From: Rhodospirillales bacterium
GTDB taxonomy: Bacteria; Pseudomonadota; Alphaproteobacteria; Acetobacterales; Acetobacteraceae
Assembly (NCBI GenBank): GCA_025352565.1
Contig: JANXTF010000095.1
Coordinates: 1 to 64,000 of the forward strand
Reading direction: 5' to 3'
Length of the DNA stretch: 64,000 nt
The notes below the pieces were generated by a model. The model was given only the letters and a program-made list of their open reading frames with translations. It was not told where the DNA came from and did not search any database. Shown here in pieces: positions 51,683 to 60,233 of the stretch. A program made the translations under genes and the position numbers. Within the stretch, counting starts at the first letter, position 1. Each line of letters starts with the position of its first letter.

Positions 51683-53320
51683 ATGATGACCCGCCCCATG
51701 TTGACAAGCCCCATGCTCACCCGCCCCGTGCTCACAAGGAGGGCCATGCTCGCCGCCTCCGCCGCGATCGTGACCGCCGCGGAGGCCCCCTTCGCCCGCG
51801 CCGCCACCCCCGCCGGTGTCGCGGTGATGGCCAAGCAGATCGACGACGTGATCAGCTTCGATCCGGCGGAATCCTACGAGTTCACCAACAACGAGGTGGA
51901 CGGCAACGTCTATCGCCGCCTGGTCGGCCCCAACCCCAAGGACAACACCAGGATCGCCGGTGACCTCGCGGAGAAATGGGAGATCAGCGCCGATGGCAAG
52001 GAGTTCACCTTCCATCTGGTGAAGGACGCCTATTTCCCGTCGGGCAAGGCGATGACGGCCGAGGACGCCGCGTTCTCGCTGCATCGCGTGGTGATGCTCA
52101 ACAAGACGCCGGGGTTCATCCTGACGCAGTTCGGCTTCACCAAGGACAACGTCGAGAAGCTGATCCGCGCCACCGACGCCGCCACCTTGCAGATGAGCCT
52201 GCCGATCGCGCAGGCGCCGACCTTCGTGCTGTCCTGCCTTTCGGCCAATGTCGGCTCGGTGGTGGAGAAGGCGACCGTGCTGGCCAACCAGGTGAATGGC
52301 GACCTCGGCAATGCCTGGCTGAAAAATCACAGCGCCGGCAACGGGCCGTATCAGCTGACGCAATGGGTCGCGAGCGACCACATCACGATCGACGCCAACC
52401 CGAAATCCAACATCCCGGTCGGCAACAAGCGCGTGACCATCCGCCACATCGCCGACCCCTCGGCGCAGTTGCTCATGCTGCAGAAGGGGGACGCGGACAT
52501 CGTGCGCGACCTGACGCCCGACCAGATCAAGTCGGTGAAGGCGAGCGACGGCACCAGCGTGACCTCGTCCGGCCAGGGCTCGTCGGTTTATGTGGCGATG
52601 AACATGGCGCTTCCGCAGTTCCAGAAGCGGCAGGTGCTGCAGGCGATGAAATGGGCGATCGACTATGACGCCATCGCCACCAACATCACGCCGAACACCT
52701 ATGTGGTATCGCAGTCGTTCCTGCCGAGCGGGCTGCCGGGGGCGCTCACCGACAAGCCGTTCAAGAAGGACGTGGCCCGCGCGAAGGCGCTGCTGGCCGA
52801 GGCGGGCTATCCGAACGGGTTCTCGGTGAAGATGGACACGTCGTCCGCCTCGCCTTACGGCGACATCGCGCAGGCGGTGCAGGCCGATCTCGCGGCGATC
52901 GGCATCAATGTGGAGCTGATCTCGGGCGAGCAGAAGCAGGTCATCACCAAGATGCGGGCGCGGACGCACGAGATGGCGATATTGTATTGGGGCACGGACT
53001 ATTTCGATCCGAACTCCAACGCGCAGGCATTCTGCGCCAACCCGGACGACAGCGACGCCTCGAAGCTGCGGATTCTCGCGTGGCGCAACCACTTCAAGGA
53101 CGATCAGCTGACCGCGATGGTCGAGGATGCCGCGAAGGAACTCGACGGCGAGAAGCGCATCGGCATGTATCAGAACATCCAGAAGATCGCGCGCGAGCGG
53201 GCTCCGTTCATCATCCTGCTGCAGAAGATCTCGACCGCCGTGTTGGCGAAGGGCGTCTCGGGCTTCGTGATCGGGCCGCTGCCGGACTACACGAAATACG
53301 CCGACATCAAGAAAGGATGA
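51683..53320 (+). CDS. Peptide-type ABC substrate-binding protein (family 5), system 2, second copy
   Basis: The protein is 545 residues. Start ATG 51683 has GGGAG upstream. The first 20 residues are three or four five-residue units (TRPML, TSPML, TRPVL) from a 15-bp DNA repeat. A Tat-like TRRAMLAASAAIVTAAEA signal follows, ending near ARAAT. The mature protein shows FTFHLVKDAYFPSGKAMTAEDAAFSL, AGNGPYQLTQW, VLQAMKWAIDYDAI and AKALLAEAGYPNGF. It differs clearly from the first copy, so the importer probably has two ligand ranges. Confidence 0.92.
   Translation: MMTRPMLTSPMLTRPVLTRRAMLAASAAIVTAAEAPFARAATPAGVAVMAKQIDDVISFDPAESYEFTNNEVDGNVYRRLVGPNPKDNTRIAGDLAEKWEISADGKEFTFHLVKDAYFPSGKAMTAEDAAFSLHRVVMLNKTPGFILTQFGFTKDNVEKLIRATDAATLQMSLPIAQAPTFVLSCLSANVGSVVEKATVLANQVNGDLGNAWLKNHSAGNGPYQLTQWVASDHITIDANPKSNIPVGNKRVTIRHIADPSAQLLMLQKGDADIVRDLTPDQIKSVKASDGTSVTSSGQGSSVYVAMNMALPQFQKRQVLQAMKWAIDYDAIATNITPNTYVVSQSFLPSGLPGALTDKPFKKDVARAKALLAEAGYPNGFSVKMDTSSASPYGDIAQAVQADLAAIGINVELISGEQKQVITKMRARTHEMAILYWGTDYFDPNSNAQAFCANPDDSDASKLRILAWRNHFKDDQLTAMVEDAAKELDGEKRIGMYQNIQKIARERAPFIILLQKISTAVLAKGVSGFVIGPLPDYTKYADIKKG
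51689..51733. repeat. 15-bp tandem repeat at N-terminus of binding-protein gene
   Basis: Units ACCCGCCCCATGTTG, ACAAGCCCCATGCTC and ACCCGCCCCGTGCTC (51689-51733) are in frame just after the start codon. Two of the three contain an ATG, giving extra in-frame start candidates. A perfect AAGGAGG (51736-51742) follows, only three bases before ATG 51746. Confidence 0.85.
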
Positions 53321-53340
53321 GGCGCTTTTTCGACCATGGT

Positions 53341-53408
53341 GGTGGGATGCAAAGGGCATCCCACCCTGCCGCAGACGGTGTAGGGTGGGATGCCCTTCGC
53401 ATCCCGCC
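53341..53408. repeat. Pair of inverted palindromic repeats (REP/BIME-like)
   Basis: GGTGGGATGCAAAGGGCATCCCACC (53341-53365) and GGTGGGATGCCCTTCGCATCCCGCC (53384-53408) are two related palindromes in opposite orientation, 18 bases apart. Either could form a hairpin, and together they could form a long cruciform. The second one overlaps the possible GTG start (53385) of the next permease gene. Confidence 0.85.
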
Positions 53409-53420
53409 ATCTCGCTGCCC

Positions 53421-54431
53421 TTGAGCCGCCTGCGGACGTTCGCGGCGGCGGCCTCAAGCGTGCCGATCACCTTGTTCGGCCTGGTGCTGGTCACGTTCCT
53501 GATCGGGCGGGTGATGCCAATCGACCCGATCATCGCGATCGTGGGCGATCATGCACAGAACGATGTCGTCGAAGCCGCGCGGTTGCAGTTGGGACTGGAC
53601 CGGCCATTGGCGGTGCAGTTCTGGCTCTATGTGAAATTGCTGATGCAGGGCGATCTCGGGCGTTCCGTGATGACGTCCAACCCCGTGACGCGCGACATCG
53701 CGCAGTATTTCCCGGCGACCATCGAGCTTGCGACGGTCGCCATCCTGATCGCGGTGGCGATCGGCATTCCGTTGGGTGTGCTGGCGGCGGTTCGGCGCGG
53801 CAGCTGGGTGGATCATGGGGTGCGGGTGTTCTGCCTGGCCGGGCATTCCATCCCGATCTTCCTGCTGGCGCTGATCGGGCTGCTGGTGTTCTACGCGACG
53901 CTTGGCTGGACTCCGGGGACCGGGCGTTCCGATGTGGGCCTGGAGGGGATGGTGCCCGACGTGACGGGGTTCCTGACCATCGACGCGCTGCTCGCGCGCG
54001 ACTGGGAGTCGCTGCGCGACGCATGTGCGCATCTGGTGCTGCCGGCGGGCGTGCTGGCCTATTTCAGCATGGCCTACATCGCGCGCATGACGCGGGCCTT
54101 CATGTTGGACGCGCTGAGCGGCGAATTCGTGATTACCGCACGGGCCAAGGGTCTTTCGGCCGCGCGGGTGATCTGGCGCCACGCCTTCCCCAACATCGCG
54201 GTGCGGCTGGTGACGGTGCTGGCGCTGACCTATGCCGGGCTGCTGGAGGGGGCGGTGGTGACCGAGACGGTGTTCGGGTGGCCGGGCCTGGGGCAGTATT
54301 TGACGATCTCGCTGCTGAACGCGGACATGAACGCGGTGCTGGGCGCCACGCTGGTGATCGGGCTCAGCTATCTGCTGCTGAATCTGCTGGCGGATGCGGC
54401 GTATCGGCTACTGGACCCGAGGGTACGGTGA
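53421..54431 (+). CDS. Peptide-type ABC importer permease (DppB-like), system 2
   Basis: The protein is 336 residues from TTG 53421; the frame is open back to GTG 53385, inside the palindromic repeat. Neither candidate has a clear ribosome site. The body is intact: LFGLVLVTFLIGRVMPIDPIIAI, FGRSV-like LGRSVMTSNPVTRDIAQYFPATIEL, ARAKGLSAARVIWRHAFPN (EAA loop) and LLDPRVR at the end. There are six helices. The start is probably disturbed or supplied by the inserted repeat. Confidence 0.88.
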   Translation: MSRLRTFAAAASSVPITLFGLVLVTFLIGRVMPIDPIIAIVGDHAQNDVVEAARLQLGLDRPLAVQFWLYVKLLMQGDLGRSVMTSNPVTRDIAQYFPATIELATVAILIAVAIGIPLGVLAAVRRGSWVDHGVRVFCLAGHSIPIFLLALIGLLVFYATLGWTPGTGRSDVGLEGMVPDVTGFLTIDALLARDWESLRDACAHLVLPAGVLAYFSMAYIARMTRAFMLDALSGEFVITARAKGLSAARVIWRHAFPNIAVRLVTVLALTYAGLLEGAVVTETVFGWPGLGQYLTISLLNADMNAVLGATLVIGLSYLLLNLLADAAYRLLDPRVR

Positions 54432-54447
54432 GAGGGATGCCGCCAGC

Positions 54448-55350
54448 GTGACGCGCACGACCTGGCAGGCCTGGCTCCTGACCGACGCGCCCGCCTCGCG
54501 CGGGCAGGCGGCGTGGGGGCGGCGCTATCGGCTGTGGCGGGATTTCAGCCGCAATCCGTTGGCCATGGCGGGCCTGATCCTGATCGTGCTGCTGGTGCTG
54601 GCGGTGGCATTCGCCCCCCTGCTCGCCTTGCAGGACCCGGCCGCGCAGAACCTGCCGCAACGGCTGGCCAAGCCCTCGGCCGCGCATTGGCTGGGCACCG
54701 ACGAACTGGGACGCGACGTGTTCTCCCGCGTGCTGTTCGGCGGACGGGTGACTTTGGGGATGGTGGTGGCGATCGTGCTGCTCGTGGCGCCGTTCGGGCT
54801 CGCGGTGGGGTGCGTCGCCGGCTACGCGGGCGGCATGGCGGACCGGGTTCTGATGCGGGTGACCGATGTGTTCCTGGCATTCCCGCGCCTGATTCTGGCA
54901 CTGGCGTTCGTGGCGGCCATCCGGCCCGGCATTCCCAGCACCATCCTGGCGATCGCGCTGACGGCCTGGCCGCCTTACGCGCGGCTGGCGCGGGCCGAGA
55001 CGCTGACCATCCGGGGCGCCGATTTCATCGCCGCCGTCCGGCTCACCGGCGCGTCGGCCACGCGGATCGTGCTGCGCCACATCGTGCCGCTGTGCATCGG
55101 CAGCCTGATTGTGCGGGTGACGCTGGACATGAGCAGCATCATCCTGACGGCGGCGGCACTCGGGTTCCTCGGCATGGGGGCCCAGCCGCCCTCGCCGGAA
55201 TGGGGTGCGATGATCGCCACCGCGCGGCGGTTCATCCTGGAGCAATGGTGGGTGCCGCTGGTGCCGGGGCTGGCCATCTTCGTGGCCTCGCTCGGGTTCA
55301 ACCTGCTCGGCGACGGCTTGCGCGACGTGCTGGACCCGAAGCAGCGCTGA
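54448..55350 (+). CDS. Peptide-type ABC importer permease (DppC-like), system 2
   Basis: The protein is 300 residues from GTG 54448. It has LWRDFSRNPLAMAGLILIVLLVLAV, WLGTDELGRDVFSRVLFGGRVTL, the EAA loop FIAAVRLTGASATRIVLRHIVP and the C-terminal FNLLGDGLRDVLDPKQR. It is a standard DppC/OppC permease. Its stop overlaps the ATPase start (TGATG). Confidence 0.92.
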   Translation: MTRTTWQAWLLTDAPASRGQAAWGRRYRLWRDFSRNPLAMAGLILIVLLVLAVAFAPLLALQDPAAQNLPQRLAKPSAAHWLGTDELGRDVFSRVLFGGRVTLGMVVAIVLLVAPFGLAVGCVAGYAGGMADRVLMRVTDVFLAFPRLILALAFVAAIRPGIPSTILAIALTAWPPYARLARAETLTIRGADFIAAVRLTGASATRIVLRHIVPLCIGSLIVRVTLDMSSIILTAAALGFLGMGAQPPSPEWGAMIATARRFILEQWWVPLVPGLAIFVASLGFNLLGDGLRDVLDPKQR

Positions 55351-56177
55351 TGCTGGTCGATATCCGCAACCTGTCGATCGCGTTCCCCTCCGCCACCGGG
55401 CCGAGCCTCGCGGTGCGCGAGGTCTCGCTGAGCCTGGGCGCCGAGAAGCTCGGCATCGTGGGCGAGAGCGGCTCGGGCAAGTCGCTCACCGCGCGGTCGC
55501 TGCTGCGGCTGCTGCCGGACAATGCGACGGTGACGGCGGACCGGCTGGAATTCGCGGGCATCGATGTGCTGGGCGCCAGCGAGCGGGTGCTGCGGGGCAT
55601 TCGCGGCAAGCGCGCGGGGCTGATCCTGCAGGACCCGAAATTCTCGCTGAACCCGGTGATGACGGCGGGCGCCCAGATCGCGGAGGCATTCCGCGCGCAT
55701 CGCCGGGCGGGGCGGCGAGAGGCGAAGGCGGCCGCGATCGACCTGCTGGCGCAGGTCCAGATCCGCGACCCGGCGCGGGTGGCGGGAGCCTACCCGCACG
55801 AATTATCCGGCGGCATGGGCCAGCGGGTGATGATCGCGATGATGCTGGCGCCCGACCCGGAATTGCTGATCGCCGACGAGCCGACCAGTGCGCTCGATGC
55901 CACCGTCCAGGCCGAAATCCTGCGGCTGATGGAGGATCTGGTCTCGCGGCGCGGCATGGCGCTCATGCTCATCAGCCATGACCTGCCGCTGGTGTCGCAT
56001 TTCTGCGACCGCGTGGCGGTGATGTATGCCGGGCGCATCGTCGAGACGCTGGCGGCCGGGGAGTTGGCGCGGGCGGAGCATCCGTACACCAGGGGGCTGC
56101 TGGAATGCCTGCCCACACTTACGCACGACCAGGCGCGCCTGCCGGTGATGGCGCGCGATCCGGCGTGGCTCGCATGA
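55350..56177 (+). CDS. Peptide-type ABC importer ATPase (DppD-like), system 2
   Basis: The protein is 275 residues. It has Walker [11 protein letters not shown], signature ELSGGMGQR (Gly where Arg is common), Walker [14 protein letters not shown] and switch LISHDLPL. It is shorter than usual DppD proteins and lacks the C-terminal Cys-rich oligopeptide motif. It overlaps the next ATPase gene by 4 bases. Confidence 0.91.
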   Translation: MLVDIRNLSIAFPSATGPSLAVREVSLSLGAEKLGIVGESGSGKSLTARSLLRLLPDNATVTADRLEFAGIDVLGASERVLRGIRGKRAGLILQDPKFSLNPVMTAGAQIAEAFRAHRRAGRREAKAAAIDLLAQVQIRDPARVAGAYPHELSGGMGQRVMIAMMLAPDPELLIADEPTSALDATVQAEILRLMEDLVSRRGMALMLISHDLPLVSHFCDRVAVMYAGRIVETLAAGELARAEHPYTRGLLECLPTLTHDQARLPVMARDPAWLA

Positions 56178-56911
56178 TCGCGGTCCAGGATTTGCGGGTC
56201 CGGTTCGGCGCCATGGAGGCCGTCAAAGGCGTCTCGTTCGCGGTGCCGCACGGCGGCGCGTTCGGCATCGTGGGGGAGAGCGGATCGGGCAAATCCACCG
56301 TGCTGCGGGCGCTGGCGGGGCTGAACGCGGATTGGACGGGACGCATGAGCGTCGCCGGGCAAGCCCTTGGTCCGAAGCGGAGTCGTGCATTCTTCCGGCG
56401 CGTGCAGATGGTGTTCCAGGACCCCTACGGCTCGCTGCATCCGCGCCAGACGGTGGATCGGGCGCTGGGCGAACCGCTGATCGTTCACGGCATCGGCGAC
56501 GCGGACCGGCGCATCCTGCGGGCGCTGGCCGAGGTGGCGCTGCCGGCGGCTTCGCGGTTCCGCTACCCGCACCAACTCTCCGGCGGCCAGCGGCAGCGGG
56601 TGGCGATCGCGCGGGCATTGATGGCCGAGCCCGAGGTGCTGCTGCTGGACGAGCCGACCAGCGCGCTCGACGTGTCGGTGCAGGCGGAGGTGCTGAACCT
56701 GCTGGCCGATCTGCAGGCTGCGCGGGGGCTCACCTATGTGATGGTGAGCCACAACCTGCCGGTGGTGGCGCATCTTTGCCCGATGGTGGGCGTGATGCAG
56801 GGCGGTCTGATGGTGGAAACCCTCAGTGCCGCCGATCTTCGCGCCGGCCGCACCGCCCATCCGCACACCACCGCCTTGCGCGCGCTCAGCACCGAGTTGG
56901 AGGAGGCCTGA
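56174..56911 (+). CDS. Peptide-type ABC importer ATPase (DppF-like), system 2
   Basis: The protein is 245 residues. It has Walker [10 protein letters not shown], the Q-loop region [16 protein letters not shown], signature QLSGGQRQR, Walker [14 protein letters not shown] and switch MVSHNLPV. Like its partner it is short and lacks the C-terminal Cys motif. Its stop overlaps the hydrolase gene by one base (TGATG), placing that enzyme in the same transcript. Confidence 0.91.
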   Translation: MIAVQDLRVRFGAMEAVKGVSFAVPHGGAFGIVGESGSGKSTVLRALAGLNADWTGRMSVAGQALGPKRSRAFFRRVQMVFQDPYGSLHPRQTVDRALGEPLIVHGIGDADRRILRALAEVALPAASRFRYPHQLSGGQRQRVAIARALMAEPEVLLLDEPTSALDVSVQAEVLNLLADLQAARGLTYVMVSHNLPVVAHLCPMVGVMQGGLMVETLSAADLRAGRTAHPHTTALRALSTELEEA

Positions 56912-58728
56912 TGCGAACCGAGATGGTGCCGATGCGCGACGGCGTGAGGCTGGCCACCGACATCCACATGCCGGAGGGAAGCGGCCCGTTTCCGGTCGTG
57001 ATGGAACGCACGCCCTATGGGCGGGACGAGGTCAGTCGCAGCGAGATTTCGCGGGCGAACCCGGTTCCGGTGCCGCGTCCGGCGGTAGCGGGCATGTTCA
57101 CCGCCGAGGGCATGGCCGTGGTGTATCAGGACACGCGCGGACGGCACGGCTCCGAAGGCGTGTTCGTCAAATACCTCAGCGACGGCGAGGACGGCTTCGA
57201 CACCTGCGCGTGGCTGCGGGCGCAGCAATGGTGCGACGGGCGCATCTGCACCATGGGGCTGTCCTACGCCGCCCACACGCAAGCCGCCCTGGGATGCCTC
57301 GCACCGCCCGGCATCGTAGCCCAAATCCTTGATTCCGGTGGATTTGCCAATTCGTGGATGGCCGGCATACGGCAATCCGGCGCGTTCGAGCTGAAGCAGG
57401 CCACCTGGGCCCACAAGCAGGCCATCCTGTCGCCGGAAGCCGCGGCCGATCCGGTCATGAAGGCCGCCTTGGAGGCCGAGGACATCCGCGCTTGGTTCAC
57501 CCGCCTGCCCTGGTTTCCCGGCCACTCGCCCTTGCGTCACCATCCCGCCTACGAGGCCTATCTGTTCGAGCAATGGCGCCACGGGGCATTCGGCCCGTTC
57601 TGGCAGCAGCTCGGCATCTGGGCCGAGGGATTTCACGCGCGCTACGCGGCTGCCGATTGCGTCCACCTGTCGAGTTGGTTCGACGTCTATCCGCTAACGG
57701 CTATCAGCAATTTCATGGGGTTGCGGCGCGAAGCTCGCGGCACGCAGCGGCTGATCCTGGGCCCATGGACGCATGGCGACCGCAGCCGCACGCATTTCGG
57801 CGATGTCGAGTTCGGACCTGCCGCCGCCATCGACTCCTGGGCTGGGGACTGGTTCGCCTATCGTCGCCGCCATTTTCGCCACGCGCTCGACGGCACGCCC
57901 AATCCCGAGCCCACCCTGCGCCTTTTCGTCATGGGCGGCGGCACCGGAACCCGCACGCCGGAAGGCCGCCTCGATCATGGCGGGCGCTGGATCGAGGCCG
58001 CCGACTGGCCCGTTCCCGGTGTCATCTCCACCGTCTACCACCTTCACAACAATGGATTTCTGGACCCGGCCCCGCCCGCGCCCGGTGCCATCCCCCTGTC
58101 CTACGATTTCGACCCGTCCCATCCCGTTCCCACCATCGGCGGCGCCATCACCAGCCTGGAGCCGGTGGCGCAAGGCGGGGCGTTCGACCAATGCGAGGCG
58201 GCGGAATTCTTCGGCTGCGCCCCGCCCTATCTTCCGCTCGCGTCAAGGGCCGATGTGCTGGTGTTTCAGACCGCCCCCCTGCCCGCTCCGATCCAGGTCG
58301 TGGGGCCGTTGATTGCCGAAATTTATGTCGCCACAGACGGCCCGGACACCGATTTTACCGCCAAATTGGTCGATTTTCACCCCCCGTCCGAGGCCTATCC
58401 GCGCGGCTACGCCATGCTCCTGGCCGACGGGATCGTGCGGCTCAGGTATGTCCCATACTCATCCCGCGAGACGTTCCGCCCATCCGGCGCCATTATACGT
58501 ATATCCTGTACCCTTTTCCCCACCGCCAACCTGTTCGCCGCCGGCCATCGCATCCGGCTCGATATCTCGTCCTCCAACTTCCCGAAATTCGACGTGAACC
58601 CCAACACCGGCGAACCCGAAGGCGCTGCCCGCCGCCGCCGCGTGGCCGTCAACACCGTGTTCATGGATGCCGACCACCCGAGCCACATCGTGCTCCCCAT
58701 TCTCAAATCGCCCGTTCTTCAATCATAG
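56911..58728 (+). CDS. CocE/NonD-type serine hydrolase (S15-like)
   Basis: The protein is 605 residues with a strong GGAGGAGG ribosome site. The alpha/beta hydrolase part has PMRDGVRLATDIHMP, VYQDTRGRHGSEG (oxyanion Tyr region), nucleophile Ser118 in TMGLSYAAHTQ, Asp in LSSWFDVYP and His in ILGPWTHGD. The C-terminal jelly-roll domain carries AEIYVATDGPDTDFTAKLVD and RLDISSSNFPKFDVNPNTG. Members cleave X-Pro peptides, acylated amines or esters. The position at the end of an importer operon suggests that it processes the imported compound. Confidence 0.9.
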   Translation: MRTEMVPMRDGVRLATDIHMPEGSGPFPVVMERTPYGRDEVSRSEISRANPVPVPRPAVAGMFTAEGMAVVYQDTRGRHGSEGVFVKYLSDGEDGFDTCAWLRAQQWCDGRICTMGLSYAAHTQAALGCLAPPGIVAQILDSGGFANSWMAGIRQSGAFELKQATWAHKQAILSPEAAADPVMKAALEAEDIRAWFTRLPWFPGHSPLRHHPAYEAYLFEQWRHGAFGPFWQQLGIWAEGFHARYAAADCVHLSSWFDVYPLTAISNFMGLRREARGTQRLILGPWTHGDRSRTHFGDVEFGPAAAIDSWAGDWFAYRRRHFRHALDGTPNPEPTLRLFVMGGGTGTRTPEGRLDHGGRWIEAADWPVPGVISTVYHLHNNGFLDPAPPAPGAIPLSYDFDPSHPVPTIGGAITSLEPVAQGGAFDQCEAAEFFGCAPPYLPLASRADVLVFQTAPLPAPIQVVGPLIAEIYVATDGPDTDFTAKLVDFHPPSEAYPRGYAMLLADGIVRLRYVPYSSRETFRPSGAIIRISCTLFPTANLFAAGHRIRLDISSSNFPKFDVNPNTGEPEGAARRRRVAVNTVFMDADHPSHIVLPILKSPVLQS

Positions 58729-58736
58729 GCTCCGCC

Positions 58737-59309
58737 ATGCCCCAGCCCGACCACATCTCCGCTCTCGGCACCCCCGATCCCGCCACGCTGGACCCCGACC
58801 TCCAGGCCATCTGGGCCAAATGCGTCGAGAAACTCGGCTTCGTGCCGAACGTCTACAGCGCCAACGCGCTGCGCCCCCAGCGACTGCGCAACTTCATGGC
58901 CACCTACAGCGAGATCATGCTGGCCCCCTCCGGCCTGTCCAAGCTGGAGCGCGAAATGGTCGCCGTCGTCGTCTCCTCGGCCAACCGTTGCTATTACTGC
59001 CTCGTCGCCCACGGCGCCGCCGTCCGCAAACTGTCCGGCGATCCCGAACTCGGCGAGATGCTGGTCATGAACTACCGCGTCGCCCCGTTGCCCTCCCGCC
59101 AGCGCACGATGCTGGACTACGCCCACAAGCTCACCACCGCCCTGCACCTGATCGACGAGGCCGACCGCGATGCCCTGCGCGCCGCCGGCCTCACCAACGA
59201 GGACATCTTCGACCTCTCCGAGACCACCGCCTTCTTCAACCTCTCCAACCGCATGGCGGCCGCCACCGACATGATGCCGAACCGCGAATATCACCGCGCC
59301 GATCGCTGA
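58737..59309 (+). CDS. Carboxymuconolactone decarboxylase/AhpD-like peroxidase-related protein
   Basis: The protein is 190 residues. The redox motif is Cys85-x2-Cys88-x3-His92 (NRCYYCLVAHG), with VAVVVSSANR before it and TTAFFNLSNRMA near the C-terminus. This is the AhpD/peroxidase-related subgroup, in which the Cys pair and His relay reduce peroxides or act as a thiol adaptor. It follows the hydrolase by 8 bases, so it is probably the last gene of the system 2 operon. Confidence 0.9.
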   Translation: MPQPDHISALGTPDPATLDPDLQAIWAKCVEKLGFVPNVYSANALRPQRLRNFMATYSEIMLAPSGLSKLEREMVAVVVSSANRCYYCLVAHGAAVRKLSGDPELGEMLVMNYRVAPLPSRQRTMLDYAHKLTTALHLIDEADRDALRAAGLTNEDIFDLSETTAFFNLSNRMAAATDMMPNREYHRADR

Positions 59310-59399
59310 TCCGCCGCACCGATCGCCGCCGCAACAGCTTCGAGGGTCCGAACCTTCGCGGGTCGGGCGCGTTGACGGTGCCCAACCTCAAGGCACCCC

Positions 59400-59723
59400 A
59401 TGCAAAGCCCGCTCGAGATCGCGTTCCACGGACTGCAAAGCTCGGCAGCCCTGGAGGGGGACATCCGCCAGCAGGTGGACAAGCTGGAACGGCACTGCAA
59501 AAATCTCGTGTCGTGCCGGGTGACGGTCGCGGCTTCGGGCGGCAAGGGGCTGCCGAACCATCATTTCAGTGTCCACATCCAGCTCGGCCTGCCGGGCCGG
59601 AACCTCGAAATCTCCCACGATCCGCACCATGCCAAGGAGCAGCGCGCGCATCCGGATGCCCATAGCGCCGTGCATGACGCGTTTCGCGTGGCAGAACGGC
59701 AAATTCAGGATTTGAAAGCATGA
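59400..59723 (+). CDS. Short HPF/YfiA-type ribosome hibernation factor
   Basis: The protein is 107 residues and corresponds to a single S30AE (HPF) domain: LEIAFHGLQSSAALEGDIRQQVDKLERHCKN, then CRVTVAASG and HFSVHIQLGLPGRNLEIS, and the closing helix AVHDAFRVAERQIQDLKA. It binds the 30S decoding centre in the family. No C-terminal dimerisation domain is present, so it is the short form. Its stop overlaps the next gene's ATG by 4 bases. Confidence 0.85.
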   Translation: MQSPLEIAFHGLQSSAALEGDIRQQVDKLERHCKNLVSCRVTVAASGGKGLPNHHFSVHIQLGLPGRNLEISHDPHHAKEQRAHPDAHSAVHDAFRVAERQIQDLKA

Positions 59724-60184
59724 CCGCGCACCACAAGCTCTGGGTTCTCATCGCGGATGGCGAGCATGCCCGCGTGGTGAGCCCGTCGCCCGAACATCTG
59801 CAATTCGCGACCCATAGCGCTTTCGACTCGGCCACCGCGCACCTCGCCTCGCACGACCTCGGCACCGACCGCCCCGGCCGCAGTTTCGAGAGCATGGGCA
59901 CCCTGCGCCACGCGATCACGCCCCGGCAGGACCCGCACCAGGCCGCCAAGCATGATTTCCTGGTGCGGGTGGCGCATCAGATGAACGAGCAGGCCAAGGC
60001 CGGCGCGTTCGACCGGCTGGTGCTGGTGGCTCCCGCCCATGCCCTGCACGACCTGCGCGAGGCGATGAGCGCCCAATCCCGCGACAAGATGGTGGGCTCT
60101 CTCGGCAAGGATCTGACCAAGGTGCCGGACCATGACCTGTCCAGCCACCTCGCCGAATGGTGGCTGCCGCACGCGGCCGGCTGA
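59720..60184 (+). CDS. Host-attachment-protein family (baeRF-like)
   Basis: The protein is 154 residues. It has LWVLIADGEHARVVSPSPEHL at the start, the RSFES loop, DFLVRVAHQMNEQAKAGAFDRLVLVAPAHAL and LTKVPDHDLSSHLAEWW. This matches the family named after an Agrobacterium attachment gene. It belongs to the wider group of bacterial eRF1-middle-domain relatives (baeRF), as I recall from comparative genomics. The overlap with a hibernation-factor gene supports a ribosome-related rather than adhesion role here. Confidence 0.82.
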   Translation: MTAHHKLWVLIADGEHARVVSPSPEHLQFATHSAFDSATAHLASHDLGTDRPGRSFESMGTLRHAITPRQDPHQAAKHDFLVRVAHQMNEQAKAGAFDRLVLVAPAHALHDLREAMSAQSRDKMVGSLGKDLTKVPDHDLSSHLAEWWLPHAAG

Positions 60185-60233
60185 TACGGCGGGCGGGCAT
60201 CGGCCGGCGTGCGCCGTTCGGCCGACGCCTTCG

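Noticed and set aside
53390-54451. Alternative frame starting at the ATG inside the second palindrome
   Set aside because: Its translation lacks permease features; the correct frame with EAA loop and membrane helices is the one beginning at 53385 or 53421.
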